Counted from the stretch's first letter, positions 8,991 to 20,617 are shown. The stretch: DNA of 64,000 bases from Saposhnikovia divaricata (GCA_036435485.1 CM071597.1:145449647-145513646), one strand, 5' to 3'. The notes: generated from the letters alone by a model not told the origin. Numbers and translations are program-made.

Positions 8991-11900
8991 GAAATAGTTG
9001 TGGATACAATTCCAATTTTACCCCTTCCAACTCTCAGGTTGACACTTCAACCCTTTTGTTCTCTCACCTTGGTCTCACCATCGCTTTAATGGTGTTTCTC
9101 AACGCATGCTCTCCTCGACCTGTATTCCTTATCGGTTGTTCTATGAATGCAAATTTCTACCCCACTACTTATACGTTTCTCTTCTACCTTGTTCATAGTA
9201 TCCGTGTTGAGTCCGTGTATCGTTGGCCCGTGAATACTTTGTGGTCGTGTTTTGTAATCTGAGACAACGTCAATACCCACGGTATTCCTCATATTCCTTC
9301 GCTTGATTAGCAGGCATGCGTTGCCTCCCGTCAGCCGTTACCACTTGCTGTGGGTACTGTATTGTCTTCGGCATACGTCGAACCAATTCAGCTACTATAT
9401 CCCCCGTTCATTGATTTCTTCGTAATGCAAGAAAAGCGAAGCTTCTTCTTTCGCAGTACGCTCTACAGGAGACGTCCTTACGCTCGCATGGTGATGATCG
9501 TGATAACAACATTCATTTCATGGATAAGTTTTTATTCTCGACTGCCCCGTGGAACCCAAGGCATGACACTACATATAAATTCGATCGTCTGGACAATTCT
9601 TCTTCCCTGTCCGTCAACCACAGATCAAATTAATACGCTCAATCTCTTTGTTAAATATACCTGAAAGCACCTTCAATATTCGAAGTTTAACCTTAAGTCT
9701 TTATCTGACGTAATCGCTGCAGAAGTTTTATATTGCACCACCATCTCTTCCGTATAATATTCGATAATCTTCTCAATGGAAAGTCTCTCGTAGGTAAATC
9801 ACTTGGTCCAACAATTATAACTCAACTAGGGCCATCTCTTGGCTCGGTCTTTGGCGACCTACTTATGAAATTCATTATAATTCTGTTCACGTTCAATATT
9901 TTCTACAGGCGGAATTAATCCACTAGATCTCTATCATTCTGCTTTTGGCATGTCGCGTTTGTACTTAATAGTTTGCCAATACCATTCTTCATATCCGTTT
10001 GCCAAACATTCTCTTAATTCTCTATACATCTTTGTCCTTCCCCATAATTTATTTATTTTCCTCTAACATTATTCTTTATTGTATATACTCTATTTTCTTG
10101 GTCAATACTGACTGAATTCCAATTTCGAATAATACCTTCTATAGGTATCGGCCACCACACTGGCCTTCCCTAGGTAATAACAAATTTCTCCATTATACTC
10201 TCTACTCCCTTTCGTCACCTTCTCTTTCTTATGTTCAGTCCTAATATGAAGATATACTTATGGCACTTGTGGAAAACTTTCACACTTTTCTCATAAGGTT
10301 AACGTCTCAGTTTTTATGCGTGAACGCCATCATGACTAATCCCAGACTCACGGTTAGTGCTATCTCATAACCTTTATGTTGTTTAGAAGTATAGGCTATC
10401 ATCCTTTTTCTACTGCATCAGCACACCTCTTAAACTCTCGAAAGATGCATCATCGTGACTCTTAAAGTCCTCTTTTTATCATCAAGTATAGCTAACAACG
10501 AGGTTGTTGCTAATATCTCATTTCATCCCAAAACTTTGTTCATTAATCCATAAAGGCTTCTGACTCATTAGTCCATTCAAACGATACTACCACAATTTTA
10601 TAACGTTTATATTAGTGTGAAATGCCAACTTTGGCACAGTACAGAGGTCGATCTTGAGTTGGTAAAACCTTCTCTTCAACCTCATCTTTGAAAAACAACT
10701 ACTCATTTTAACTAGTCAACAATTCCTCCATTTCCGATAAGGGTATCAGTTCTCGATGGTATATGTAAGATGTCATACGCTCGTCCTCCTTCACAACTGG
10801 CGCCAATCAGCCTGAGGCCTGCATGCTACTGCGATTCCCAATCAACTTGATTAGGTGGTAATCTCGAAGGATCATTTTCATATATCCATGCATCCATTTG
10901 CTATTAGGGGTCTGTTAAACTTTATGTCTCCCTATGTGCATCAATCCCTTTAAGCTAAATAAAGCTTCACATTCTTGCCACGATATTTCTTCCTTTCTTG
11001 TCCATCTCACTTCCAGGTAGTTTCCTCTAAGGATATGTTTTACATCGCAATCGATTTGCATTTCTTGGATCAGGAAAAGGCTTGGTAACTCCAGAATTCA
11101 TTAATATAACATCCTGACAACGGTTGGTAGGAGCGTGCTCCCAACCACCTCATCATTTCTTATAACTTTCCCCACACCAATATTAAAGGTCTTGTGGTAT
11201 GCCCTGACATGTTATCTCTACTTCAATAATTACTCGGCACAACGCTCTGGCTGCACAATTACAACATTTGGTTTTTGATCTCATATTGGTGTAACGGTTC
11301 ACAATAGTACCTCCCGTTCACCTTAGAGTAATCACTTCGAAAGGAATGGTTTCAAAATGACAAGGTCCAATAGATAATCTCAATAAGAGTTCCACATTGG
11401 ATGTTCCAAGAATGTTGATGGTTCCAAATACTAGGAGTCTTGATTTTTGGAGATGTAAGGATGGACAGAAAGAGTACAACAAGGTTTATTCCTTCAGGTC
11501 CTGATAATTCTGTAATATGATAGCATAGAGAATGTTGCACGAGGGCAATGATTGTTGGATACAAAAGTCATAAAGACGGTCTTTATACAATTCTTACATC
11601 GGGTGGATACTTTTCCTCCTGAATAATAAGAGGAAATCTAAAGTCGCATTGATGAAGGTCAGCCAATAGAAAGCAATTCTACTCCATGACAATTAAAGAA
11701 TGAAGTAGCTTGTCATTCAAGTAATCAGTGGTTTCAAATGAATTCTCATTGTATGAATGAAAGAATAAAATATTCAAGTGATATAAAGTCTGATACGAAG
11801 ATGGGTAAGAGTTCAAGTCGAGTGGGCGACCTCACTAGGTCTCAATCAAGTTATTCATCGAACTTTCATCATCATGCTTTACCGTAGGAAAAATGCATGG

Positions 11901-12150
11901 CAAAAATTTGCTGAATAAATTAAATTGGGAGTTGGACCAGTGGAACAATAACTGGTTCTTTTCAAGAACACTAGCAACTAGCTAGACAAAATTTGCTAGT
12001 TCACCTGTTTGAGACATCACCACTAGCTAGGACAATTAGCTAGGTGTTCTTCACAACATTACAATTTTGACTAGTTAGAACAATCAACTAGTCGTTCATA
12101 TTGACACATCGACTAGCCAGTTTCAATTGGCTAGAACGGAATTTCAACAT
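8991..12150 (-). pseudogene. Heavily decayed Tekay-like pol (integrase to RT)
   Basis: No frame exceeds about 100 codons, but weak homology to the better-preserved integrase is visible. The stretch near 9479-9535 parallels 8463-8515. A minus-strand G-K-A-S-V-V-A-D motif at 10170-10141 marks the end of RNase H, where related elements have G-K-A-N-V-V-A-D-A-L-S-R. The order INT then RNase H (reading rightward) fits a minus-strand gypsy pol. The plus-strand frames at 9056, 9350 and 9733 are not genes. Confidence 0.55.
11958..12150. repeat. CTAG-rich tandem units with internal inverted repeats
   Basis: Four successive units of about 45-50 bp each begin with ACTAGCTAG, ACTAGTTAG or ACTAGCCAG and contain a matching inverted arm (for example CTAGACAAAATTTGCTAG). 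At least ten CTAG tetranucleotides fall within 190 bp. The function is unknown. Confidence 0.6.
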
Positions 12151-13990
12151 CGTAGCCATTGAAGAAACTTTAGGCTTCTCGGATAACGAATGAAAATAAG
12201 AAGTTATTAAGTTTGAAAAAAGAAAACTATAAAATCTGAAGAGAATGTTCTAGGTATCGGAACAATCGATAACCTCTCATCAAATATTACTTATCAGTGA
12301 AATGGTCCACCCAAGGGTGCCTCCGTACACATGCTTTATCAGATCCGACAATAGAATTAAATTCGGAATACCAATATCAAAATGATATCCTTACTATGAT
12401 TTCAATGTACGATGCACAATCTCATCTTGAATAGAAGAAAAGAATTCATGAGGGATGTCTGGACATTAGATCATCCATGTCCTCAGTAATTTGTTAAATA
12501 TTTATGAGCTCAACTGAAGAGTGCAAGTATGAAAGAAGCAATCAAATATCAATATTCGTTAAGTAATATTCGTCGAATAATTAAGGAAATATTCATTGAA
12601 CATTCCTTGGATAATTGAAAGAAAGTGTAGATAGTCCTGAGCCGAACAAGATCATCATAAATTTTTTGAATAGAATGTTCATGGATCAAATAAAACTGCT
12701 TCGGATAAGTCCTGCTTTAGGGAAATCATATCACTGGTTGTTATTCCACAAATTTGAAGGAGAAAGCTAGAAGGGTTACCTGATATAACTAATCGAGGTA
12801 ACATGGTTAGTGAACAGTTTAAAATGAAGTAGTGCACCAGCCGGTAGTTATCAAAATAAGTTAATAATCATTCGTGCATCTCATTATCACCATTATGAGG
12901 TTAACTCCATCTCTTCGTCTTCGTAATACAAGACACCAACTAGTGTGTCTCTCAATCATCATCTTAACGTCATTTATCGAGTTGGGGTTTCACAAATACA
13001 TCTGTCATTTCCGTGCTTTATCTTGAAGACCAAGCTTCACATCATTCCGGGGACACCTGCTAAGTCCATAGGGTCCTACTTCATGCCTTCTGACATGAAT
13101 CACAAGTGGCCAGTTCCCCCTGGGAGCAGATCAAAGAGATCACTCAGGGATCTCAGTGCAGTCTATAGGTTCAGTGGCGGGTGTGTGTATGTGAACGTAT
13201 ACCAAAATATTGAGGTCTACAATACATATATACGTAGTCCCTGATAACACCTCTATCAAAGATCCCACTCTAGACCCGCTGGTCCTTCCTTTTGGTAGAA
13301 TCCGAGATCACTGTATCGCTCGTTGCAACCATATTCAACTTCTCTTGAGTCCCTTTGTTAATCCTACTTGTTTGTTCTCTAGGTTGAACTACCATGTTCC
13401 AGCGTCCGAATCATGCGTGGAATTATCTAGCACGCTCGTCTTATGATAACATTCTCGTATAAGACATGCAAATTCGCCATCAAGGGTGATGGAATCCACA
13501 ACGACATAGTGACCAACCTTCAGGTAAACCCGTTACTTATCGAAAATCGGATCTTATAGCCAAAGTAAAAGACTTTCATTAATACAAGTACTAAGTACTC
13601 TTAGTTATGTAGGGAAGTCTAAACTTCTTGATTCTTAAAATGCCGCCTCCTAAACTTTGGAGGACTATGGGCCACAGAATTTATGCCAGCCTAGTCATCC
13701 GATCATATTGGCAATATCGCCTCTACATCAGCTGCTCTTGAGATTTCGCTCTGCTTCCTATATCATTACCAATGATAGGTCATGTACGACTCTCAAACCT
13801 CTATTCATCATTCTGAAGGTCTCTAAGGATTCTATCGACCCTAGTATAATACCTCCAGTAACACTCCAGTCCATTCTACTCACCGGTACCTCTTCCGGTA
13901 GTCCAATCATAAGTTTACTACGATCTCTTATGTCATTCTCCTACTTAGACTTAACTCTCAACACTCTCGTTTCTGAGTACTGTAACTTAT
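12151..13990 (-). pseudogene. Decayed gag region of Gypsy-1
   Basis: This stretch holds no credible frame. Two blocks can be matched by eye to the same place in Gypsy-2: 13271-13320 with 45519-45570 (GCTGGTCCTTCC..., GAGATCA...ATCGC) and 13821-13920 with 45881-45975 (GTCTCTAA...ATC, ACCTCT..GTAGTCC). Since both lie next to the primer site of a minus-strand element, they are most simply the decayed gag. The plus-strand frames at 12945, 13210 and 13657 are antisense chance frames. Confidence 0.5.
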
Positions 13991-14003
13991 CGCTCTGATA
14001 CCA
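13991..14003 (-). other. Gypsy-1 primer-binding site (tRNA-iMet type)
   Basis: The minus strand reads TGGTATCAGAGCG four bases inside the 5' LTR end. This is the usual plant retrotransposon site for initiator methionine tRNA. Confidence 0.9.
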
Positions 14004-14007
14004 TTTC

Positions 14008-17000
14008 TGTAACGCCCCCAAATCTGAGGTCAGAGATTCAGGTCGTCACGTCACCATCCAACCATATCATACCTGTATTAACTTTACAACTCAACAATAC
14101 TTCCATTCAGACCTCAATCTTACACACAAGCAAGTTAGAGTCTCAGAAACGATAATCAAAAGTGCCGCTAAATATTACAATTCATTTGTACAAATCAGAG
14201 TCTTACGCAATTCCACTTAGACAACTACACTTGAAGACAAGTCTTACTATTACAGTTGAAAACCTATCAGACTACTCTGTAGTATTTATCAGGAACTAAA
14301 TCCTCTCCGGGGTAAATCTTCTACTCCTCTTCTGCTGGTGCGGAGTTAACCGACCAAATTCTTCTCTTTCTGAAAAGTTTTTATAAAGCAAGAATGAGCT
14401 ACATAATGCTCAGCAAGTTCACCATTTTGTAAAATAATAATGTGGTTCATTTCGAAAACGTTCCCAACTATATGGGCATATATCTCAGATTTCAAAACAT
14501 AATTGGACAATATATATGTCCGAGTTTGAATAAAACATCTATACTCACTAGGGAGCTTTAAGAATAACATATGAACCCTTTATAAGGTTCCCATTTCAAT
14601 ATATCTCAAGTTTGAAAATATATACATATGAGTATATCATTTTCGGCAAAACACTCTACGATCATCATATTGTACAGGGAATATATCATTTCAAACCTCT
14701 TTCCTTCCTTAGCTTAGAAGGCTTCTCATACAAAAACATTTCATTCGTTGAAACAATTGCAAGAGTGCACTAACACGTGCCAATCTTTATAGAAAATCTT
14801 GCAGTTCTAGATACTGCACGATGTCAATATTTTCTCATCAAAAACAACACTATCAGCAACTTGGAACTTAGGCCCAAGAAGCAGTGTTTGAGTATTTTTC
14901 CAAAGTGGAGGATGGGACTTAAAGAAAACATAAAAACCTGACAAGGATTGATGATGATCAGTCGCCACATCCAAGTCCAATAATCCGCGGGTCTTCTCTA
15001 CCGGTAGAAGGATAGAAACTACATCCGTAACTATCCCTCGGGTGAAAACTACATCCGTAATCACCCTCGATGAAAACTACATCCGTAATCATCCTTCGGC
15101 ATCACCTGGGCCGGAATAATAAGTGATGGACCGCCTGGCTCACGGCCGCTTACACATCCCGGGAATCGTTCGTCAACGGTTCCCACACCTGCCAGAGTCC
15201 CTTTTTCTTTTTCTTTTAAAACTTGATTTTGATTGAAAACAGAGTAATTGAGGTCCGACATCAGTCGACCGATGATTCTTGAAATCAAACAAGAAGCAGA
15301 ATCTGACCGGGGGTTTTCGAAAATGTTTTGAGTTCGAAAGAGTTCGAGTTTGAAAGTATTAAAAGTATCTTGGATTAACTTTGCCTTTAAATAATGAACA
15401 ATGATTAATGAATAATATTTTAAGATTTAATATTAATAATTAATAAAATAATTATTCGATAAAATAAACTTTTAATCCAAGATAGGGTTTCGAGTATTTA
15501 CGAAGATATAACAATAGTTATTTGAATATACGATACCACCCGAATGACCCTTCGGGTTTTCGTACTCTAGATACGATATAATAATATACCGCTCCCCGGT
15601 CAATAGTATATACGGACCGCTACGACCTCTATTGCTAGAGTCGTTATCCGAAGAAAACATTTCAATCTAAGTTCAAGGGGTAAAAGCATACATGTACTTG
15701 TTCAATCTCAATTGCATCAATACTTCGATAAACATAGCATTTGATATAATTAGAAAACTACAAACACAACAGTGAAAATCCTTGTATAGGGATAAGTTTT
15801 GAAAAGTAAACTTGCCTTGGTTTGGTTGGGGTGGTCGAGCGTGCGGATTCGAACGATCTATACATAAACAATAGTCGTTCGTTAGAACCTTAACAATTTC
15901 TCTTTAAATACGGGGTTTTAAGGGGGTACGAAATTAACTTAACAACTTCGTCTTATGACTCCCTAGCCCCACTATAGGTCCATGTCATCGCCCGTTTACG
16001 CTCGTCGCTTACTCGTCTTAATTTAGTTACCACGTTCGAATCATAACCACTAACCCTAGAATCATGTTCCACTAATCGACTTTTTCCATTGCGCAAATTT
16101 TACTCTAGCATTTTTATAAAATCCAAAAATTCATATTTTAATCCAATTCCTTTTGGGTGGTCTTCACCACTACATTACCTACATTCTCAAATTTTTCTAT
16201 GATCCCACATATATTTTAAGGTGTTTAAACAAGGTTCACAAGGGGGTCACTTAATGCAGTCCATAGTCCAGAAACAAAATTCACTCCTCCGGCCATAACT
16301 AAAAATCCACACATCACCTAGCTATGAACCTTACATTTCCAGAAACTACATTCAATTATATTTCGAACAATATAAGGTAGGACATCAGGGGACATCATTT
16401 GGGGGTTCAAAATCGTGCTACAACACAGATCAAAGTTCCTGGACAAACTCAGCAAGCTCAAACTACTTAGATCAACCATTTTTCATACTTCCATAACATA
16501 ATCACCACTTAATCCACTTAGATCATGATTCATAACACTCACGGAGATATATATATTAACCATAGTCATAAAAATCACAATCTCAACATCAAAACTCAAG
16601 ATCCATGCTATCCAATACATATACATCCAAGATTAGTCCTAAAACACATGGATCTAATACCGTACTATATAAACATTACATAACCAAGGGGGTTTGAGAT
16701 TTGTATACCTTCTTGAGTGGCTAAAGACCTTGGATGAGCTTTACAACAACTAAGAACACTTGTATGAGCCCTCACAAACCTTAATCCTTCAAGATCTAAA
16801 AGATAACAACTTATGTTAACACCCCTCTAAACTTTCAACAATTTTTATCTCAAGAATCAATGGATGGAATGCTATGAAATTGATACCATACCTCTATTAT
16901 AATGCAAGGGAGCCCTAGGATTTTTTCTTGAGGTTGTAGATGAAGAAATGTTGGAGAGAAAATCTCTCCCTCTCTCTCCTTGTAGTTCGGCCGAGAGCTT

Positions 17001-17398
17001 TCTCAAAGGGGGGGGGGAGTGTTTTCTCTTTGTTTTGTTTTTGAAAGGTAATGAAATGGTAAGTAGGATATGTAGTATTGTGGGTATTAGGTGTAGTTCA
17101 CATGTTGCCAAGCTAGAGTCTAGGTTGTCTCCCCATGCCCTATTGTCCCCTAGGTACATCACCCATCACACATGTCACTATTCACTTCTACTTTATGCTT
17201 TCTAGTTTCTTTTCCTAACTAGCTAGTTACATGGCACTTGCATGTAATTTATTTCCTTGTAATATTATTCTCCCACCAATGCTTGTCATTTAATCCTTAC
17301 TTCATATCGTATCTTAATTATTCTCTCGTAATAATATTTCACCGCGTAGAGATTTCCCCTATAATTCCTTAAGTACTTATGGTGTAAATTCCTCGAAT
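14008..17398 (-). repeat. Gypsy-1 5' LTR, outer 259 bp deleted
   Basis: It matches 4162-7551 almost perfectly with an offset of 9,846-9,847, then stops at CCTCGAAT (17391-17398). The last 259 bp, equivalent to 7552-7810, are missing. The next 10 bases (TTCCCCTATA) copy 17354-17363 before Copia-1 sequence resumes. The lost part is the U3 start in minus orientation, so this LTR has lost its outer TG end. Confidence 0.9.
15015..15099. repeat. 28-29 bp tandem repeat in Gypsy-1 5' LTR
   Basis: This is the three-unit CTACATCCGTAA array, identical in layout to that at 5169-5253; it differs mainly in the flanking CATCACC versus CAACACC. Confidence 0.85.
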
Positions 17399-17408
17399 TT
17401 CCCCTATA

Positions 17409-17626
17409 GCAAAAGTGTCAGGGACATTGCTCACAATGATGTCTTTCATGAACGCACAAAACATATAGAGATTGATTGTCATTTCATCCGGCAACTGGTT
17501 GCAAAAGGAACGGTTCGTCTTCATGCTATCCCTAGTGCAGATAATGTTGCAGATATTTTCACGAAATCTCTTCCTCCTGGTTCATTTCGTGATTGCAAAC
17601 TCAAGTTGGTTTTTCAGCCATATTAA
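17409..17626 (+). pseudogene. Copia-1 RNase H C-terminus (truncated)
   Basis: The frame from 17411 to the TAA at 17624-17626 encodes SVRDIAHNDVFHERTKHIEI, then CHFIRQ, VRLHAIPSADNVADIFTKSL and a final QPY. H-x-R-T-K-H-I-x-I and ADIFTK are the standard closing motifs of Ty1/copia RNase H, which removes the RNA strand during reverse transcription. The first two thirds of the domain and its catalytic residues are absent, deleted together with the right end of Gypsy-1. There is no stop or frameshift in the remainder. Confidence 0.9.
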
Positions 17627-17640
17627 GTTTGAGTGGGGGC
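17627..17640 (+). other. Copia-1 polypurine tract
   Basis: GTTTGAGTGGGGGC follows the pol stop directly, and the LTR-like sequence begins immediately afterwards. The last base reads C, and the LTR start appears as CATTAAAG where TGTTAAAG is expected. Confidence 0.75.
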
Positions 17641-17847
17641 ATTAAAGTCTAATATTAGGTGTTAAAGTCTAATATGTTAGGTTAGTCATATTTGAAGGCT
17701 TGACATTAACAAACATGTATGTAAGCCATGATGTCATTTGATTGTTTTGTAGCCTATAAATAAGGCATTTGTTTGTTGTAAATAATAAGCTTCATATTAA
17801 CAATACAAGAGTTCCTTTTTCTCTTATGTTGTTTCTTGCTTCCAGCA
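17641..17847 (+). repeat. Copia-1 3' LTR (about 0.2 kb)
   Basis: It starts ATTAAAGTCTAATATTAGG, immediately repeated as TGTTAAAGTCTAATATGTTA, so the first 20 bp are duplicated. A TATA-like box (CCTATAAATAAGG) lies at 17753-17765, and AATAATAAGC and AATACAAG follow. The right edge is placed at CTTCCAGCA (17839-17847) because it ends in CA; without a second LTR it cannot be proved. An LTR of this length is usual for small copia families. Confidence 0.55.
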
Positions 17848-18492
17848 TATTCATATATGTTTTTCAAAAATCAAACAAACCAAAACACTGAAATTGTGTA
17901 ATCATAAATCACATCATGTAAACATTTTCATCTTATGAATATATTAAACGTGGGTAACTTGTTTAATTTCTGATTAAATTAACACGTGGATTTAAACAAT
18001 TTAAAAAGATAATCGTGCACATCCCAAGCAAGAAAGGAACAACCTAGATAAATATATCCTAAGAAATGTATAGATAAGTAGATGCAAGAAAACCCATTTA
18101 AGGTTACAGAAGATATTCAATAAAAAAGAAAGTAGAAAATAAATAACGCAAAAAAGAGAGCATATATGTTTATAGCAAAATCGAACAAGATTAAAGGTAC
18201 TTACCCAGAAGTGCAGCCTGCAGAGGAAGTGAAATGAAAAGGTTACAACTTACAAGTTATGACACATGAGTGACCCCTTTATCTTGGTAAAACGGGACCC
18301 AAAGTAGCAGGCTTGAGCCCAGAAGACACGTGGCCCAAACCTTTAGATTATTAAAAAAATTTATTTAACATTTTTTGTTAAAATATTATAGGATATTTAC
18401 CAGAATAGTACTTTTTTAAAGTTTTTTCACGATTGTACCATATTCTCAAAATATTTGTAAAAATAGCAATTTATCTGAAAAATACCTAGGTT
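17848..18492. other. AT-rich sequence without recognised genes
   Basis: No frame, repeat end or RNA gene could be recognised. The GACACGTGGCCCAAAC stretch near 18323 contains a G-box-like CACGTG, but no gene is attached to it. Confidence 0.5.
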
Positions 18493-18710
18493 GCATATAA
18501 AACTTTATATGCAATTTATGCAATTGAATGCAATTGAAAACTGAAAATTGAATTTCCATTTTTTTTCCAATTTTTAATTATATATAAGGGCTGTGTAGCA
18601 ACAAAAAATGGAAATTCAACTTTCAGTTTTCAGTTGCATTCAGTTGCATATGCAACCTATGCAACTGAATGTAACTGAAAACTGAAAGTTTAATTTTCAT
18701 TTTTGTCAAT
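18493..18710. repeat. Long imperfect hairpin, possible foldback/MITE
   Basis: The arm at about 18604-18650 (AAATGGAAATTCAACTTTCA, then GTTTTCAGTTGCATTCAG) pairs with 18657-18706 (CTATGCAACTGAATGTAACT, then GAAAACTGAAAG) with few mismatches and a very short loop. A third, related arm precedes it at 18505-18560 (GCAATTGAATGCAATTGAAA). A small palindrome GCATATAAA/TTTATATGC is at 18493-18512. No target duplication was identified. Confidence 0.7.
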
Positions 18711-20323
18711 TTCTAGCTGTATATAATTTGGATATTTCTTGGATATTCAAATAAATATTTATTTATTTAATGGAATATTTCTAAATCAATAAATTATTAG
18801 TAGAAGGGTAGTATGTAAATTATTGGAATATTTCTTGGATATTTATTGGAATACTTACTAAAAACTGAAAGAAATATAATTTCCATTCTAACTGTATATT
18901 GATTTAGAAATATTTAATTTGGATATGTTTTGTTAGAAATATCTTAAATGATACTATTAAATATTAATTTGAATATTTATTTAATTAAATGAATATTAAT
19001 TTGAATATTGATTTAAAAATAATTTATTAATTTTTTATTAATTAATAAATATTATTTAAACATTTATTAAATTTTCCAAATTATTTAAAATCATATGACC
19101 TTATTTAAAAAAAATTAGGACTTTAAAAAAATTATTTAAAATATTTTTTAACTTTCAGAAAATTATTTAAAAATAGTAGGGGTTCTCAAATATTATTTAT
19201 AAATAAACCCACTAGTCGAAGGGCACTACTGTTGTTTTCGAACTTATCAAAACTTTGGAATCCAAGGTTTTGGGAGTGAATAAAAATGTTTTCTCCCTTC
19301 GCTACAATACAAACATTTTTAGAATTACCACCTTACTTAGTTAAGGAAGTCTCAGGTTTAGTTAATCATTGAAAACTCCGATTAACTCCCAATTCATATT
19401 TTCGAAACAAACTTCCTAATCAAGGAAAACCCGTTGACTAATGTCAACCCACATGTTGATTTTACTTCCTCAAAATTCGTGGAAGTAAGGATTCTGTTAT
19501 AAATTAAGCATATCAACAAGCCACGTGCTTCGTGTATCGTGAGTACGACAACCGACACTTGGTGTGTCAGGGTATAAGCGGTAGGAGGCTGTGGAGGCAG
19601 TCAAGCATAAGGCCCATATGCGGTCAGGGTACGAATCCCAATAGGGTAGTCGTCCATCTTTTAGTAGAAAAGTGCGGTACAAACGGCTGATCACCGTGTA
19701 TTGTGGTTAGCTCCTGAATACTCTCATTCTTCCAGTTTGAATTGTTATTGTATCACCGTAACGAAAGCCTAGGTGCTTAGTTACTGAGGGTATGCAGGGA
19801 TGGAAAAATGATGTTTTCTATACCTTGGATGGTATGAAATGTTTTGACGGAAGAGTCATGTTTTCAAACTCCAGTTGTTATACTGGGAGGTGTTATCGAA
19901 TTCAAAACTTTACGAACTATCGATTTAAAAATCATCCATTTCGCTCTCGATGAAAAGCAACTGTAGTAGTAGTATCTTGAACTACGATTTTGAAAAACTT
20001 TCTAAAAGATTAGCAAAGCTATAGTGTATGCTATTTTGCTAAGATATGAAGATTATTATTATCATGATCTTAATTTGTTCATTTGATATTATTTTAAAGT
20101 TCATACAAGGTATGGATGTTCTATCAAAATTTCGGATATACACATATTGTCAAGATATATGTTTCTATACTTAACTGATATCGTGTAAGATATGCACTTA
20201 TACATTATAAATAATTTGAGGCAAGCCATATTATTATTCAAAACGGAAAACTTGGTGAGCATTATGTAGCTCATTCTTACTTTGTAAACTTTTCAGAAAA
20301 AGGAGAGATGGGTCGATTAACTC
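18711..20323 (+). repeat. Old Gypsy LTR relic in plus orientation
   Basis: The block at 20225-20323 matches the reverse complement of the Gypsy-1 LTR near 4499-4595: CATATTATTATTCAAAA, GAGCATTATGTAGCTCATTC, CTTTTCAGAAA and GTCGATTAACTC line up in order. Upstream AT-rich ATATTAATT sequence (18900-19200) and CGGTAGGAGGC near 19580 resemble the order of parts in Tekay-like LTRs, but more weakly. The match stops exactly at 20323, where Copia-2 begins with TG. The left edge is unknown. Confidence 0.6.
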
Positions 20324-20347
20324 TGAAACTCCTAAGTTTTGATGATC

Positions 20348-20617
20348 ACAAACAGTAAGCCATTTGGCTTAGTAACAGATATTAACAGCATGCCATTTGT
20401 AGACACACTAACTTGGTTTTGCAGGGCAACACAGCTTACTGATTGTGCAATCAGTATGACACAAACAGCAAGCTAACTTTGTAGTACAGTGACAATTGGT
20501 AAGCCAAGTGTAGACTTAGTCAGTTTGCATCAGTCTCAAACAGCAAGCCAAATACATGGTCAATCAGCGTACCAGTTGTACAAACAACATGCCATTTGTA
20601 CAAACAGCACGCTGACT
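20348..20617. promoter_or_regulatory. Cluster of ACAAACAGC-type quasi-palindromes, LTR left part
   Basis: Copies occur at 20348-20367, 20384-20400, 20461-20480, 20535-20554, 20580-20599 and 20600-20617, with weaker ones at 20427 and 20491. A typical form is ACAAACAGC-NN-GCCATTTGT. The position in the presumed U3 part would suit a transcription-factor or small-RNA site, but this is only inferred. Confidence 0.55.

Larger units (their letters stand above)
4162..17398 (-). mobile_element. Gypsy-1, Tekay-like chromovirus derivative, non-autonomous
   Basis: Two long direct repeats (4162-7810 and 14008-17398) match almost base for base, with about 20 differences seen by eye over 3.39 kb. On the minus strand the order is 5' LTR, primer site (initiator-Met type) at 14003-13991, decayed gag and pol, polypurine tract at 7833-7811, 3' LTR. 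LTRs begin TGTAAG and end TTACA on the minus strand. The integrase C-terminus with chromodomain-like end and the very long LTRs point to the Tekay/Del group. No target duplication is recoverable because the right end is deleted. The body is far more degraded than the LTRs. Confidence 0.85.
1080..17847 (+). mobile_element. Copia-1, Ty1/copia retrotransposon, split by Gypsy-1
   Basis: The element is read on the plus strand as gag (1080), protease, integrase and RT (to 4161), then interrupted by Gypsy-1 (4162-17398), and resumes at about 17409 in the last part of RNase H, followed by a polypurine tract and a short 3' LTR. The order PR-INT-RT-RNase H is diagnostic for Ty1/copia. No 5' LTR or primer-binding site was found left of 1080, so the 5' end is lost. 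About 280 residues between RT and RNase H are missing at the Gypsy-1 right junction. The lineage is not certain; it is clearly different from Copia-2. Confidence 0.85.

Noticed and set aside
13657..13998. 113-codon plus frame beside the Gypsy-1 primer site
   Set aside because: Antisense to the decayed gag side of Gypsy-1; no recognised motif, and the homologous place in Gypsy-2 is not open.
18360..18960. Mutator-like element suggested by TTTACCAGAATAGTAC near 18398
   Set aside because: No inverted copy of this terminus was found downstream, and no 9-bp duplication.
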